From assembly GCA_022842325.1 (NCBI GenBank), contig JALHPU010000003.1, forward strand, positions 1 to 64,000: a stretch of DNA of 64,000 nt, in the 5' to 3' direction. The translations under genes were made by a program, and so were the position numbers. The notes under the pieces are model-generated. The model had not been told where the DNA came from, did not search any database, and worked only from the letters and a program-made list of their open reading frames with translations. Shown piece by piece: positions 17,137 through 25,524 of this stretch (positions are counted from its first letter, which is position 1; each line of letters begins with the position of its first letter). This DNA comes from Sulfuritalea sp. Lineage in GTDB: Bacteria > Pseudomonadota > Gammaproteobacteria > Burkholderiales > Rhodocyclaceae.

Positions 17137-18399
17137 ATGAGCCTGGCCTACGCTGCAAGCGAGCTGACGCTTGTCAGCACCTCGCGACAACTGACCCTTA
17201 CCACGGCTTTGCTGCTGGCGCTGGTATTTGCGGCGATGAGCGGGATTGCAGCATGGTCCTGGCTGCACCGGCGCCGCCTCGACGGACGCCGGCGCACCGC
17301 CGAAGCGCAGCTGCGCGCAACGCAGAACCGTCTGACGCAGCTGTCGAACCAGTTGCCGGTGGCGCTCTTCAGCTTCCGGCCGGGATACGGATTCGAAGCG
17401 GTCAGCGACGGCATCGAGCACTTGTTGCCGGTCACGGCGCAACAGGTGCTGGCCGATCCAGGGCAACTGCTTGGCGCCATCGCAGCGCAAGATCGCGCCG
17501 CATTGCGCTGGCTGAACATCGAAGAGGACTGCCCGACGCGACTGGAATGGCTCGGACGCAGTGCGCAAGCGGACACCGCCGACGGCCAGGCTGGGGATGC
17601 GACCGCGGTGCGCTGGCTGCAAATGCGCGGCTCGGTGGATATCGGTCCCGGCGGCGAGCGCCTGCTGGCGGGAGTGATCGTCGACGTCACCCCGCTGATG
17701 AGCGCGCAGCTGTCGCTGGAAGTATCCCGGGAGGAGCTGCGCCAGCTCGCGACTTACCGCGAAAACGAACGCGAGCAGGAATACCGGCGACTGGCGCGCG
17801 AATTCCACGACGAACTCGGACAGTTGCTGACCAGCGCCCGCATGCAACTGCAGTGGCTGGACGGGCGTCTCGCCGACGACCAGGCAACGCACAGCGCACT
17901 GGCGTCGATTGAAGCCATGATCGGCGAAGCCTACCGCAGCGTAAAGTCGATTGCGGCGGAGCTGCGACCGCCGGCGCTCAATCTTGGCTTGTCCGCCGCC
18001 ATCGAATGGCAGGCCGCGCGCGTGCTGACGCCGGCCGGACTGCAATTCACGGCGGCACTGGCGCCCCTCGCGGAATCGCTGCCCGACGCCGTCGCCACGG
18101 CGCTGTTTCGCATCGTCCAGGAGTCCTTCACCAACGTGCTGCGCTACGCCGGAGCGCGCAGCGTGCATGTATCGCTGCGGCAATCCGGGGACCAGCTTGT
18201 TTTGAGCGTCGCCGACGACGGTTGCGGATTCGATCCGGCCGCCGTCGCCGCCGGCGAGCACTTCGGCCTGGTCGGCATGCGCGAACGCGTGGCGGCGCTG
18301 CAAGGCGTGCTCGACATCGACAGCGCGCCGGGCGAAGGCACGCGCATCACCGTCCACCTGCCCTTGCCGGGCCAGCCCACGGCGGAAAGACCCACATGA
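17137..18399 (+). CDS. Membrane-anchored NarL-type sensor histidine kinase
   Basis: 420 residues: a transmembrane helix (about 20-43), a PAS-like region (70-185), a HisKA_3 dimerisation domain with the phospho-acceptor His224 (LAREFHDELGQLL) and an HATPase domain (SVADDGCGFDP; FGLVGMRERV). This is the UhpB/NarX-type architecture. The ATG at 17137 is chosen because the upstream 74 codons have non-protein composition. It overlaps the regulator gene by 4 bp (ATGA). The location beside the pilus operon suggests, but does not prove, control of surface functions. Confidence 0.9.
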   Translation: MSLAYAASELTLVSTSRQLTLTTALLLALVFAAMSGIAAWSWLHRRRLDGRRRTAEAQLRATQNRLTQLSNQLPVALFSFRPGYGFEAVSDGIEHLLPVTAQQVLADPGQLLGAIAAQDRAALRWLNIEEDCPTRLEWLGRSAQADTADGQAGDATAVRWLQMRGSVDIGPGGERLLAGVIVDVTPLMSAQLSLEVSREELRQLATYRENEREQEYRRLAREFHDELGQLLTSARMQLQWLDGRLADDQATHSALASIEAMIGEAYRSVKSIAAELRPPALNLGLSAAIEWQAARVLTPAGLQFTAALAPLAESLPDAVATALFRIVQESFTNVLRYAGARSVHVSLRQSGDQLVLSVADDGCGFDPAAVAAGEHFGLVGMRERVAALQGVLDIDSAPGEGTRITVHLPLPGQPTAERPT

Positions 18400-19025
18400 C
18401 GCGCATCATCATCGCCGACGACCACACCCTGTTCCGGATCGGGCTCAAGCAGATGCTCGAATCCTTCGACGGCATCTCGGTGGTGGCCGAGGCGGCGAAC
18501 GCCGAACAGACCCTGGCCGCCGCGCAAGCTGTCGAGGCCGATCTGCTGATTTCGGACCTCACCATGCCCGGCACCAGCGGCACGCAACTGATCGAGCGCT
18601 TGCATCGGGAACACCCGTCGCTGCCGATCCTGATCCTCAGCATGCATGACGAGCCGGCGACCGCACGCCGGGCGCTGCAAGCCGGCGCCACCGGTTACAT
18701 CACCAAGGAATCTTCGCCCGATACGCTGCGCGCTGCCATTCGCCAGGTGGCTGCCGGCGAACGCTTCATACCGCCGACCCTGGCCGAAGCGCTGGCGTTC
18801 GAATCGGTGCGCCCGAGCAGCCTGCCGCACGAAACGCTCAGCCAGCGCGAACGGCAGATCTTCAAGCTGATTGCGCAGGGCGTGATGCTGAGCCAGATCG
18901 CCGAGCAGCTGCACCTCAGCCCGAAGACCGTCACCACCCACAAGACCCATCTGATGGAAAAGCTCGGCATCGGCAACAACGCCGAACTGATCCGCTACGC
19001 GATCGAACGCAAACTCTTCGATTGA
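18396..19025 (+). CDS. NarL/LuxR-type response regulator
   Basis: 209 residues: receiver domain with Asp54 (LLISDLTMPG), Asp8/Asp9 acidic pocket and Lys in YITKESS, then a LuxR HTH (LSQREREIF-like, QIAEQLHLSPKTVTTHKTHLM). Cognate regulator of the upstream kinase: the genes overlap by 4 bp. It is expected to bind DNA as a phosphorylated dimer. Targets are not evident from the sequence. Confidence 0.93.
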   Translation: MTRIIIADDHTLFRIGLKQMLESFDGISVVAEAANAEQTLAAAQAVEADLLISDLTMPGTSGTQLIERLHREHPSLPILILSMHDEPATARRALQAGATGYITKESSPDTLRAAIRQVAAGERFIPPTLAEALAFESVRPSSLPHETLSQRERQIFKLIAQGVMLSQIAEQLHLSPKTVTTHKTHLMEKLGIGNNAELIRYAIERKLFD

Positions 19026-19276
19026 GCGCCGGCGACCAACTCGATCGCGCAATGCGCCTGATCACCAGCGCTTTCGCCGACCGTACATCCGGGCGTCGGC
19101 TGCCTGGTCCAGCGGATCAGCGGACATCGTCGCAGCCAGGCGAACGCGGCTACGCTCACGGCGACCAAGACCGGCCCGTAAGCCAAAACAACTATTTGGA
19201 ATACTTCAGTCGGGAAGGCGTAGCATTAGCTCTTTAGCAATACGTCGGACTCAGTGGTTCCTTTTGGAGAGTGCGC

Positions 19277-21241
19277 ATGCGATTCAAGCCGGTTTTCGTG
19301 GTGGGGCTCATCGCCGCGTGGGCGACAGCGGGGCCTCTTTTCGCGGCTGATGACGTCTCCGGCATGAAGCTGGAGGATCTGCTCGGGGTCCAAGTGCAGG
19401 GCGCCTCGCGCTATGCGCAACCGCTGGCCGAAGCTCCGGCCACCTCCACGGTGATTCCCGCCGCGGACATTCGCCGCTTCGGCTTTCGCGATATCGGCGA
19501 GGCGCTTCAATCGGCGCGCGGCGTCTACACCAGCCATGACCGCGCCTACAGCTACCTTGGCGTGCGCGGCTTCAGCCGGCCCGGCGACTACAACACACGC
19601 ATCCTGCTGCTGGTGGACGGTGCGCGCAGCAACGATCCGATCTACGATCAGGCGATGGTCGGCAATGAAGCCCCGGTCGACATCGACTGGATCAAGCAGC
19701 TCGAGTTCGTGCCCGGTCCGTCCTCCGCCAGCTATGGCGGCAATGCCCTGTTCGGCATCGTCAATGCGGTGCTGTGGACCGGCGCCGACCTCAATGGCAG
19801 CAGGATTTCACTGGATGCCAGCGATGGTCGTGGCGGCCGGGCCAGCCTGCTTTCGGGCGGTCGAACCGCCGCCGGCCTCGACTGGGTGGCCGGACTCAGC
19901 GCCTATCAACGGCGCGGGGGAGATCTGTACTTCGCCGAGTACGATGCGCCGGGAGTCAGCGACGGCATCGCGCGCAATCGCGATGGCGAACGTTATCTCA
20001 AGGCCATGCTCAAGGGCAGCTGGGAGAACTGGCGCGGCAGCGCCACGTTCTCCCAGCGCCAGAAGAATGTGCCCACCGCCTATTTCGGTACCGCATTCGA
20101 TGCGCCGGGCAACTTCGTGCGGGACGGCGGATATCACCTTGACCTCGCCCGCACATCGACCCTGGCCGACGCGCTGGACCAGCAACTGCGCGTTCATCTC
20201 GGCCATTATGGGTATGACGCGGACTACCCCTACCCCGGTGTCACCGCCCGCGACGAGACGCGCGCCGACTGGTGGAGCGCCGAATGGCAGCTTACCTGGA
20301 CCGGTTGGCGCAACCACCGGCTGCTCGCCGGCGTCGAAGCGCGCAACTATGAGCGCCTCGAGCAACGCTACTTCGATGTCTCGCCGCGCGTGGACCACCT
20401 CGACGACCGCCACCGGGGCCGCACCGCCAGCGTCTTCGTGCAGGATGAATGGCGCTTCGCCCCCGGCTGGCTGGCCAATCTCGGACTGCGCCTGGATAGC
20501 CAGAGCGCCGCGCCCACCATCGCCTCGCCGCGCGCAGCCCTGATCTGGCATCCGCGCCCCGAGCTCACGCTGAAGCTGATGGCGGGAAGTGCCTTTCGCG
20601 CCCCCAACGACTATGAGCGCCACTATGGCGACAACGGAGCGTCGCAGAAAGGCAATCCCGACCTGCGCCCCGAACGCATCCGTACCCGCGAGGTCGCGCT
20701 CGATTTCACGCCGACGCATGCGCTGCGCCTGGGCATCGGCCACTACCAATACACCCTGCGCGACCTGATCGATCAGGAAACCGATCCCGCGGATGGCCTG
20801 CTGGTCTTTCGCAATCGCGACCAGCTCTCGGCCAGCGGCTGGGAGACGGACGTCGAAATGATGTTTGGCGGAGGCTGGCGTGCGCGTGGCAGCCTGGCCT
20901 GGCAGTCGATCGACCAGCCCGGCGGCGAGCCGGTCAACTCGCCGCGCCGGCTGGGCAAGCTGCTGGTCGATGGTCCGGTCACCGCACTTGGCGCCACGCT
21001 GGGCGTGAACCTGCAGGCGGTCGGTCCGCGCCGCAGCGTGCTCGGCGGCGTCGCCGGTTATGTCACCGGCAATATTGTGCTGCGCCAGGCGCAGCAGCGC
21101 GGCCTCGGCCTGTGGAGCCTCGGCATCTACAATCTGGGAGCCAAGCGTTATCGCGACCCGCTCGCCCCCGAAGCCGCGCCGATCGATACCCTCGAGCGTG
21201 ACGGACGACAATGGCGCCTGCGCTGGGAACTGGACATCTGA
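19277..21241 (+). CDS. TonB-dependent outer-membrane receptor
   Basis: 654 residues. The signal peptide ends PLFAA; the plug domain includes TSTVIPAADIRRFGFRDIGEAL, YLGVRGFSRPGDYNTRILLL and a FVPGPSSASYGGNALFG region typical of BtuB/FepA-like plugs; a 22-strand barrel ends in an aromatic-poor terminus. ATG 19277 follows GGAGA by six bases. It is the first gene of an operon with a YfiR-like periplasmic protein (1-bp overlap) and a diguanylate cyclase, so it may be a signalling rather than a nutrient receptor. Substrate unknown. Confidence 0.9.
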   Translation: MRFKPVFVVGLIAAWATAGPLFAADDVSGMKLEDLLGVQVQGASRYAQPLAEAPATSTVIPAADIRRFGFRDIGEALQSARGVYTSHDRAYSYLGVRGFSRPGDYNTRILLLVDGARSNDPIYDQAMVGNEAPVDIDWIKQLEFVPGPSSASYGGNALFGIVNAVLWTGADLNGSRISLDASDGRGGRASLLSGGRTAAGLDWVAGLSAYQRRGGDLYFAEYDAPGVSDGIARNRDGERYLKAMLKGSWENWRGSATFSQRQKNVPTAYFGTAFDAPGNFVRDGGYHLDLARTSTLADALDQQLRVHLGHYGYDADYPYPGVTARDETRADWWSAEWQLTWTGWRNHRLLAGVEARNYERLEQRYFDVSPRVDHLDDRHRGRTASVFVQDEWRFAPGWLANLGLRLDSQSAAPTIASPRAALIWHPRPELTLKLMAGSAFRAPNDYERHYGDNGASQKGNPDLRPERIRTREVALDFTPTHALRLGIGHYQYTLRDLIDQETDPADGLLVFRNRDQLSASGWETDVEMMFGGGWRARGSLAWQSIDQPGGEPVNSPRRLGKLLVDGPVTALGATLGVNLQAVGPRRSVLGGVAGYVTGNIVLRQAQQRGLGLWSLGIYNLGAKRYRDPLAPEAAPIDTLERDGRQWRLRWELDI

Positions 21242-21777
21242 TGTGGCGACGCCTTTGCCGGGCGATGCTGCCGGCATTGCTGCTGGCCGTTTCCTGCCAA
21301 TCCTCATGGGCGGCTGAAGCGGCTGACGAAAACGACGTCAAGGCGGCCGTGATCTACAACCTCCTGCTGTTTGCACACTGGCCGTCACGGGCATCGCCGC
21401 CCTCCGGCTTCCGTTTCTGTGTTTTTGAAGATGGCGCGTTGACCAGGGCGTTGCGCCGTCACGAAGGAAAAATGGTGCAGGGGCAGGCGTTAATGGTCCG
21501 TCGCATCGGCAGCTCGCCCGAAGAACTCGACGGCTGCGCAGCGGTGATGGTGGAAGCGGGCAGCCCCGGCGTCCTCACGCGACTCGGCATACTGGCCGGC
21601 AGCCGTGCGCTGCTGGTGATCGCCGAGGGTAGCGGCGCCGTGCACCGCGGCGCCATGATCGGCCTGCATACCGATGGCGGTCGCGTAACCTTCGACATCA
21701 ACCACGGCGCGATGAAAAGAAGTGGCCTTGCGGCCAGTTCCAAGATACTGCAGTTGGCGCGGACGTTGATCGAGTGA
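21241..21777 (+). CDS. YfiR-like periplasmic protein (DUF4154)
   Basis: 178 residues: signal peptide (ends SSWAAEA), then the DUF4154/YfiR domain (DENDVKAAVIYNLLLFAHWP; FRFCVFEDGALTRAL; GCAAVMVEAGSPG). In Pseudomonas YfiR is a periplasmic, redox-sensitive repressor of the diguanylate cyclase YfiN. Here it sits between a TonB-dependent receptor and a CHASE8-type cyclase with a 1-bp overlap upstream and a 4-base gap downstream, so an analogous inhibitory role is likely. Cysteines are present in FRFCVF and DGCAAV. Confidence 0.88.
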   Translation: MWRRLCRAMLPALLLAVSCQSSWAAEAADENDVKAAVIYNLLLFAHWPSRASPPSGFRFCVFEDGALTRALRRHEGKMVQGQALMVRRIGSSPEELDGCAAVMVEAGSPGVLTRLGILAGSRALLVIAEGSGAVHRGAMIGLHTDGGRVTFDINHGAMKRSGLAASSKILQLARTLIE

Positions 21778-21781
21778 GCTC

Positions 21782-22936
21782 ATGACCGTTACCCGGCTCG
21801 GCAACTACTGGCGACTCAGCCTGCTCTCGACCGGGAGTGCATTGCTGATCGCGTTGCTGCTGCTGCTTGGCTACCATGCGCACAACCTGCGCGAGGGTCT
21901 GCAGAATAACCTGACCATGCAGGCGCGCCTGCTGGGTGCCAATCTCACGGCAGCCATCGTGTTCGAGGATAGTCGCACCGCCGCTGAAATCATCGGCACA
22001 GCGACTGCTTCACCCATCATCCTCGAAGCCGCCACCTATCGCGCCAACGGCAGCCTCATGGCGCATTTCCAGCGTCCGGACACGGAGGCCCGGTTCGGTG
22101 AAGGAGCCGCCCCCGACGGCCATGTGTTTTCATTCACCGATCTGCAGCTCGCGCTTCCGGTGGAGCTGGAAGGACGAGTCGTCGGCAGCATTGCATTGCG
22201 CGCCTCACTCAACGATCTGTATGGCGAGCTCGGCCGCCTCTTTGGCAGCATGCTGCTGATCCTGACGGTTTCCGCGCTCCTTGGAACCTATGTCAGCCGC
22301 AAGATGCGCTTGCGGATGATTGCGGCGGAAAATGAAATCGAGCGCCTGGCACTATTCGACCGCGTGACCGGACTGGCCAATCGGCATGCCTTGGAACTGG
22401 GCCTGTCCCAGACCCTGCAACGCCATGCTCGCAGCGGTGGCGGGTCGGCCCTGCTGTATATCGACGTCGACGGCTTCAAGGCGGTCAACGACCAGTTTGG
22501 CCACCCGGTCGGCGATGCGGTATTGAAAGCTATCGGCGAGCGCCTGGGCAAGGCGTTGCGCGGTGCGGACATCGTGGCGCGCATCGGCGGCGACGAATTT
22601 GCCGTGATTTTGACCGGCACGGCCAATCCGGCCCACGCCATATGTGTGGCGGAAAAGCTGGTACGGATCGCCGCCGAGCCCTTCGCTACCGACGGCGGCC
22701 CGGCCCACATCGGATTCAGTGTCGGCATCTGCATGGTTCCGCAGGACGCGGCGGATGTGGAACGCGCGCTGCAAAACGCCGACCTGGCGATGTATCGCGC
22801 CAAGCAGATGGGCAAGAACACCTACCAGATGTTTTCCGGGGACATCGAGAACCGGGTGGAACAAGGGCTCGACATCGAAGGCGAACCTCGTCCGGATTCG
22901 AGATATGACGGATCGCGTGTCGCCAATCAACCGTAG
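21782..22936 (+). CDS. CHASE8-type diguanylate cyclase (YfiN/TpbB-like)
   Basis: 384 residues: TM1 (10-30), a periplasmic CHASE8-like sensor (about 35-150), TM2 (155-172), then a GGDEF domain from LFDRVTGLANRHALE with an intact GGDEF (269-273) and an RxxD inhibitory site (RGAD, 260-263), so it is an active, product-inhibited cyclase. No HAMP domain is obvious, although the short helix after TM2 may serve. The likely partner is the YfiR-like protein directly upstream, which would restrain the sensor in the periplasm. c-di-GMP output fits the neighbouring pilus genes. Confidence 0.9.
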   Translation: MTVTRLGNYWRLSLLSTGSALLIALLLLLGYHAHNLREGLQNNLTMQARLLGANLTAAIVFEDSRTAAEIIGTATASPIILEAATYRANGSLMAHFQRPDTEARFGEGAAPDGHVFSFTDLQLALPVELEGRVVGSIALRASLNDLYGELGRLFGSMLLILTVSALLGTYVSRKMRLRMIAAENEIERLALFDRVTGLANRHALELGLSQTLQRHARSGGGSALLYIDVDGFKAVNDQFGHPVGDAVLKAIGERLGKALRGADIVARIGGDEFAVILTGTANPAHAICVAEKLVRIAAEPFATDGGPAHIGFSVGICMVPQDAADVERALQNADLAMYRAKQMGKNTYQMFSGDIENRVEQGLDIEGEPRPDSRYDGSRVANQP

Positions 22937-23040
22937 CGTGCTGCCGTAGCGAACCTGCCGGGGACCGGCGAGTCCCGATGCGCTAGCGTCGGCATCCGGA
23001 TCACCGCTAAGATGTATCCAAAACTTCGGGGGTGAGCGTG

Positions 23041-24243
23041 ATGAACCATGAAACCCGCGGACTCGGACTGGCCCCGGCCACCGCGAGCGACTATCGGGAG
23101 CTGGCGCGGCGGCGTCTGCCGCGCCACTTGTTCGATTATCTCGACGGCGCGGCCTATGAGGAGGTGACGGCAGCCGAAAACCGGCATGCCTTCGCGCGCC
23201 TGCGCCTGCGCCAGCGAGTCATGCGCGACGTCTCCCGGCTCAATCTGTCGACCCGCGTACTGGGCCAGGATCTCGCCCTGCCGCTGGTGCTCGCCCCGCT
23301 CGGCATTGCCGGCGTCATGGCGCGCCGCGCCGAGGTGCAGGCCGCGCGCGCCGCCGAACAGGCCGGTGTGCCATTCTGCGAATCGACCGTGTCGATCTGC
23401 TCGATCGAGGAAGTCCGCGCCGCAACCGCGGCACCCTTCTGGTACCAGCTCTACGTCATGCGCGACCGTGGCTACGCCCGGGATTTGCTGGCGCGGGCAT
23501 CGACCGCCGGCTGCCCGGTGCTGGTGCTGACCGTGGATCTGGCGGTGATGGGTGCGCGCTATCGCGATGTCCGCAACGGCATGGGCGGCGCCCTGTCGCT
23601 CGGCGGCAAACTGACCAAGGCCTGGGACCTGCTCTCGCATCCGCGCTGGCTGCTGGACGTCGGCATCCGCGGCAAACCCCTGATGTTCGGCAACCTGACG
23701 ACGGCCGTCCCCGATGCCAGCAGCCTGCCGCAATTCAAGGCCTGGGTGGATAGCCAGTTCGATCCGCGCGTGACCTGGCAGGATCTGGCCTGGGTGCGCG
23801 AAAACTGGCCGGGCAAGATCCTGCTCAAGGGTGTGCTCGACGTCGCGGATGCGCGCCTGGCGGCATCCGCCGGCGCCGACGGCATCGTCGTCTCGAATCA
23901 CGGCGGACGGCAACTGGACAGCGTTGCCGCCAGCATCGACGCCCTGCCGCGCATTGTCGACGCCGTCGGCGACAGGCTTGAAGTCCTGATGGACGGCGGC
24001 GTCAGGAGCGGACTGGATGTGGTCAAGGCAATGGCACTGGGGGCCAAGGCCTGCATGCTCGGTCGGGCCTGGGGCTACGCCGTCGCCGCCGGTGGCGAGG
24101 CAGCGGTCGCCCACATGCTGGCGACCATGCGCAGCGAGATCAGCGTGGCCCTGGCTCTGTGCGGTGTGACTGAAGTTGCTGCGCTTGACCGTGACGCCCT
24201 GCTCGACACCCGCCACGACGCGGACTCGCAAAGTCCGACCTGA
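23041..24243 (+). CDS. lldD: FMN-dependent L-lactate dehydrogenase
   Basis: 400 residues, the full length of an alpha-hydroxy-acid oxidase TIM barrel. Landmarks are PRHLFDYLDGAAYEE, the FMN site PLVLAPLGIAGVM, WYQLYVMRD, the catalytic IVVSNHGGRQLDS and DGGVRSGLDVVKAMALGAKACMLGR. Oxidises L-lactate to pyruvate at the membrane, passing electrons to quinone. ATG 23041 is used, nine bases inside an upstream GTG, with GGTGAG before it. Monocistronic. Specificity for lactate versus mandelate or glycolate cannot be settled by eye, but lactate is most likely. Confidence 0.88.
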   Translation: MNHETRGLGLAPATASDYRELARRRLPRHLFDYLDGAAYEEVTAAENRHAFARLRLRQRVMRDVSRLNLSTRVLGQDLALPLVLAPLGIAGVMARRAEVQAARAAEQAGVPFCESTVSICSIEEVRAATAAPFWYQLYVMRDRGYARDLLARASTAGCPVLVLTVDLAVMGARYRDVRNGMGGALSLGGKLTKAWDLLSHPRWLLDVGIRGKPLMFGNLTTAVPDASSLPQFKAWVDSQFDPRVTWQDLAWVRENWPGKILLKGVLDVADARLAASAGADGIVVSNHGGRQLDSVAASIDALPRIVDAVGDRLEVLMDGGVRSGLDVVKAMALGAKACMLGRAWGYAVAAGGEAAVAHMLATMRSEISVALALCGVTEVAALDRDALLDTRHDADSQSPT

Positions 24244-24263
24244 GCGACGTCGCCCCTCGGCTC

Positions 24264-24285
24264 GCCGTCGCGCCAGCGCCGACTC
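24264..24285 (-). repeat. Dispersed short repeat, copy 1
   Basis: Reverse-strand copy of a motif with core AGTCGGCGCTGGCG (reads GAGTCGGCGCTGGCGC on the minus strand). Other copies are at 34402, 38623 and 57326, all just outside coding sequence. Confidence 0.6.
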
Positions 24286-24376
24286 CTGATGGCGGTTTGC
24301 GATCACCCTGCGGTCGGCGCGAGCCACGGACATGGCAGAAGTACCACTTTTGGCATATATTCGAAACTTGCCCAGA

Positions 24377-24406
24377 CCGGAAAGCCACGCAAGGTCCGGA
24401 AAGCCA
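24377..24406 (+). promoter_or_regulatory. Direct repeat in bacteriohemerythrin leader
   Basis: CCGGAAAGCCA occurs twice (24377-24387 and 24396-24406), 29 bases before the GTG start. GACC (24375) can pair with GGTC (24393), so the leader may fold. It looks more like a structured 5' leader or tandem protein site than coding sequence. It does not match the c-di-GMP-I riboswitch core that I know. Confidence 0.4.
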
Positions 24407-24434
24407 GGAATAGAGAAACCCAAGCGAGACTGAA

Positions 24435-24911
24435 GTGACGCGATTATTGAGCTGGACTCCCGATCTGAGTCTGGGCATCGATATCATCGACGCCCAGCAT
24501 CAGCGTATCGTCGAATACATCAACCTGCTGCACGAAGCGCGCATACGGGGCGACAAGGATGCCATCGCCCGGGTCATCGAGGAACTGGTGGATTACGCGT
24601 TGTCGCACTTCAGCTTCGAAGAAGCGCTGATGGAGCAGGCGCACTACCCGTTCCTGGAACCCCACAAGCGTGTGCATGAGGCCTTCGCCCGACGCATCAG
24701 CGAATACCGGCAGCGCTTCAAATTGGGTGAAGACGCCGCACTCGTTGCGGCCGACTTGCAGAACACCCTGGTGGTCTGGTTGATGAATCACATCAAGCGC
24801 GAGGACATGGATTACGGCCCGGCAGTGCGCGCCAGCCTCGGCGAGACCAGGCTCACGCAGACCGCGGCGACCAAACCGGGTTGGCTAAGGCGGTTTTTCG
24901 GCGGCAATTAG
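24435..24911 (+). CDS. Bacteriohemerythrin
   Basis: 158 residues with the complete di-iron hemerythrin ligand set: DAQHQRIVEYIN, HFSFEEALMEQAHYP, PHKRVHEAF and MNHIKREDMDY. A short basic tail (WLRRFFGGN) extends beyond the four-helix bundle. Binds O2 reversibly; in bacteria it acts in oxygen storage, delivery or sensing. The start is GTG at 24435, where the domain begins directly. A repeat-containing leader precedes it, and a long hairpin after the stop separates it from the convergent hyf-like operon. Confidence 0.93.
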   Translation: MTRLLSWTPDLSLGIDIIDAQHQRIVEYINLLHEARIRGDKDAIARVIEELVDYALSHFSFEEALMEQAHYPFLEPHKRVHEAFARRISEYRQRFKLGEDAALVAADLQNTLVVWLMNHIKREDMDYGPAVRASLGETRLTQTAATKPGWLRRFFGGN

Positions 24912-24966
24912 CCCGGCAGATACCGGATACCTGTAGCGCTTTCCGGCTGCCTGCAAGTCAAATCTT

Positions 24967-25010
24967 CCGCAAATGCCGCTGCGCCAGCGCTGACAGCGGC
25001 TTATTTGCGG
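24967..25010. terminator. Bidirectional terminator-like hairpin
   Basis: CCGCAAAT/ATTTGCGG (8 bp) encloses GCCGCTG/CAGCGGC (7 bp) with a 12-base loop and a two-base bulge. It lies exactly between the convergent bacteriohemerythrin and hyfI-like genes, touching the hyfI stop. No long T-tract on either side. Confidence 0.65.
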
Positions 25011-25011
25011 C

Positions 25012-25524
25012 TTACTTGCCGCTGCGCACCGCGGCCAGGATACCCTGCATCAGTGCCAGCGGCGTCGGCGGGCAGCCGGGAATCCGCAGGTCGACGCCGA
25101 CCACGTTCTCGATCGCGCCGCAACTTGCATAGCTCTCGCCGAACACTCCGCCGTTGCAGCCGCAGTCGCCCACCGCCACCACCAGCTTGGGATCGGGCGT
25201 GCAGTCATAGGCGATGCGCAGCGCGTTCTCCATGTTCCTGGTCACCGGTCCGGTGACCAGCAGCATGTCGGCGTGGCGCGGGCTGGCGACGAACTTGATG
25301 CCGCGCCCTTCGAGGTTGTAGTAGGGATTGTTGAGCGCGTGGATTTCCAGCTCGCAGCCATTGCACGACCCGGCATCGACCTCGCGGATGGTCAGCGCGC
25401 GGCCGAGTACGTGCAGGATCTCGTCGTGCAGCCGGTCGATCTCGCGCTGCGGGCCGCCCTCGACGACGGGCATCGGCTCGGTCAGGATGCCGGTGCGGAA
25501 GATATGGCGCAGCAAGGGGATCAC
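25012..25524 (-). CDS. hyfI: HyfI/NuoB-like [4Fe-4S] subunit of a complex-I-like complex
   Basis: 170 residues of the NuoB / hydrogenase-small-subunit family. All four N2-cluster ligands appear present: GSCNGCELE (Cys54, Cys57), GDCGCNGG (Cys121/123) and PGCPPTP (Cys151). The start ATG overlaps the end of the large-subunit gene by 4 bp. Last gene of the hyfB-C-E-F-G-I-like operon. In hydrogenase-4 and complex I this cluster delivers electrons to the active site at the membrane interface; here the large subunit lacks NiFe ligands, so the final acceptor is unknown. Confidence 0.9.
   Translation of the reverse strand: MIPLLRHIFRTGILTEPMPVVEGGPQREIDRLHDEILHVLGRALTIREVDAGSCNGCELEIHALNNPYYNLEGRGIKFVASPRHADMLLVTGPVTRNMENALRIAYDCTPDPKLVVAVGDCGCNGGVFGESYASCGAIENVVGVDLRIPGCPPTPLALMQGILAAVRSGK

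Noticed and set aside
24377..24406. c-di-GMP riboswitch
   Set aside because: The core bases expected for the GEMM-I family are not present in order; only a direct repeat and weak pairing are seen.
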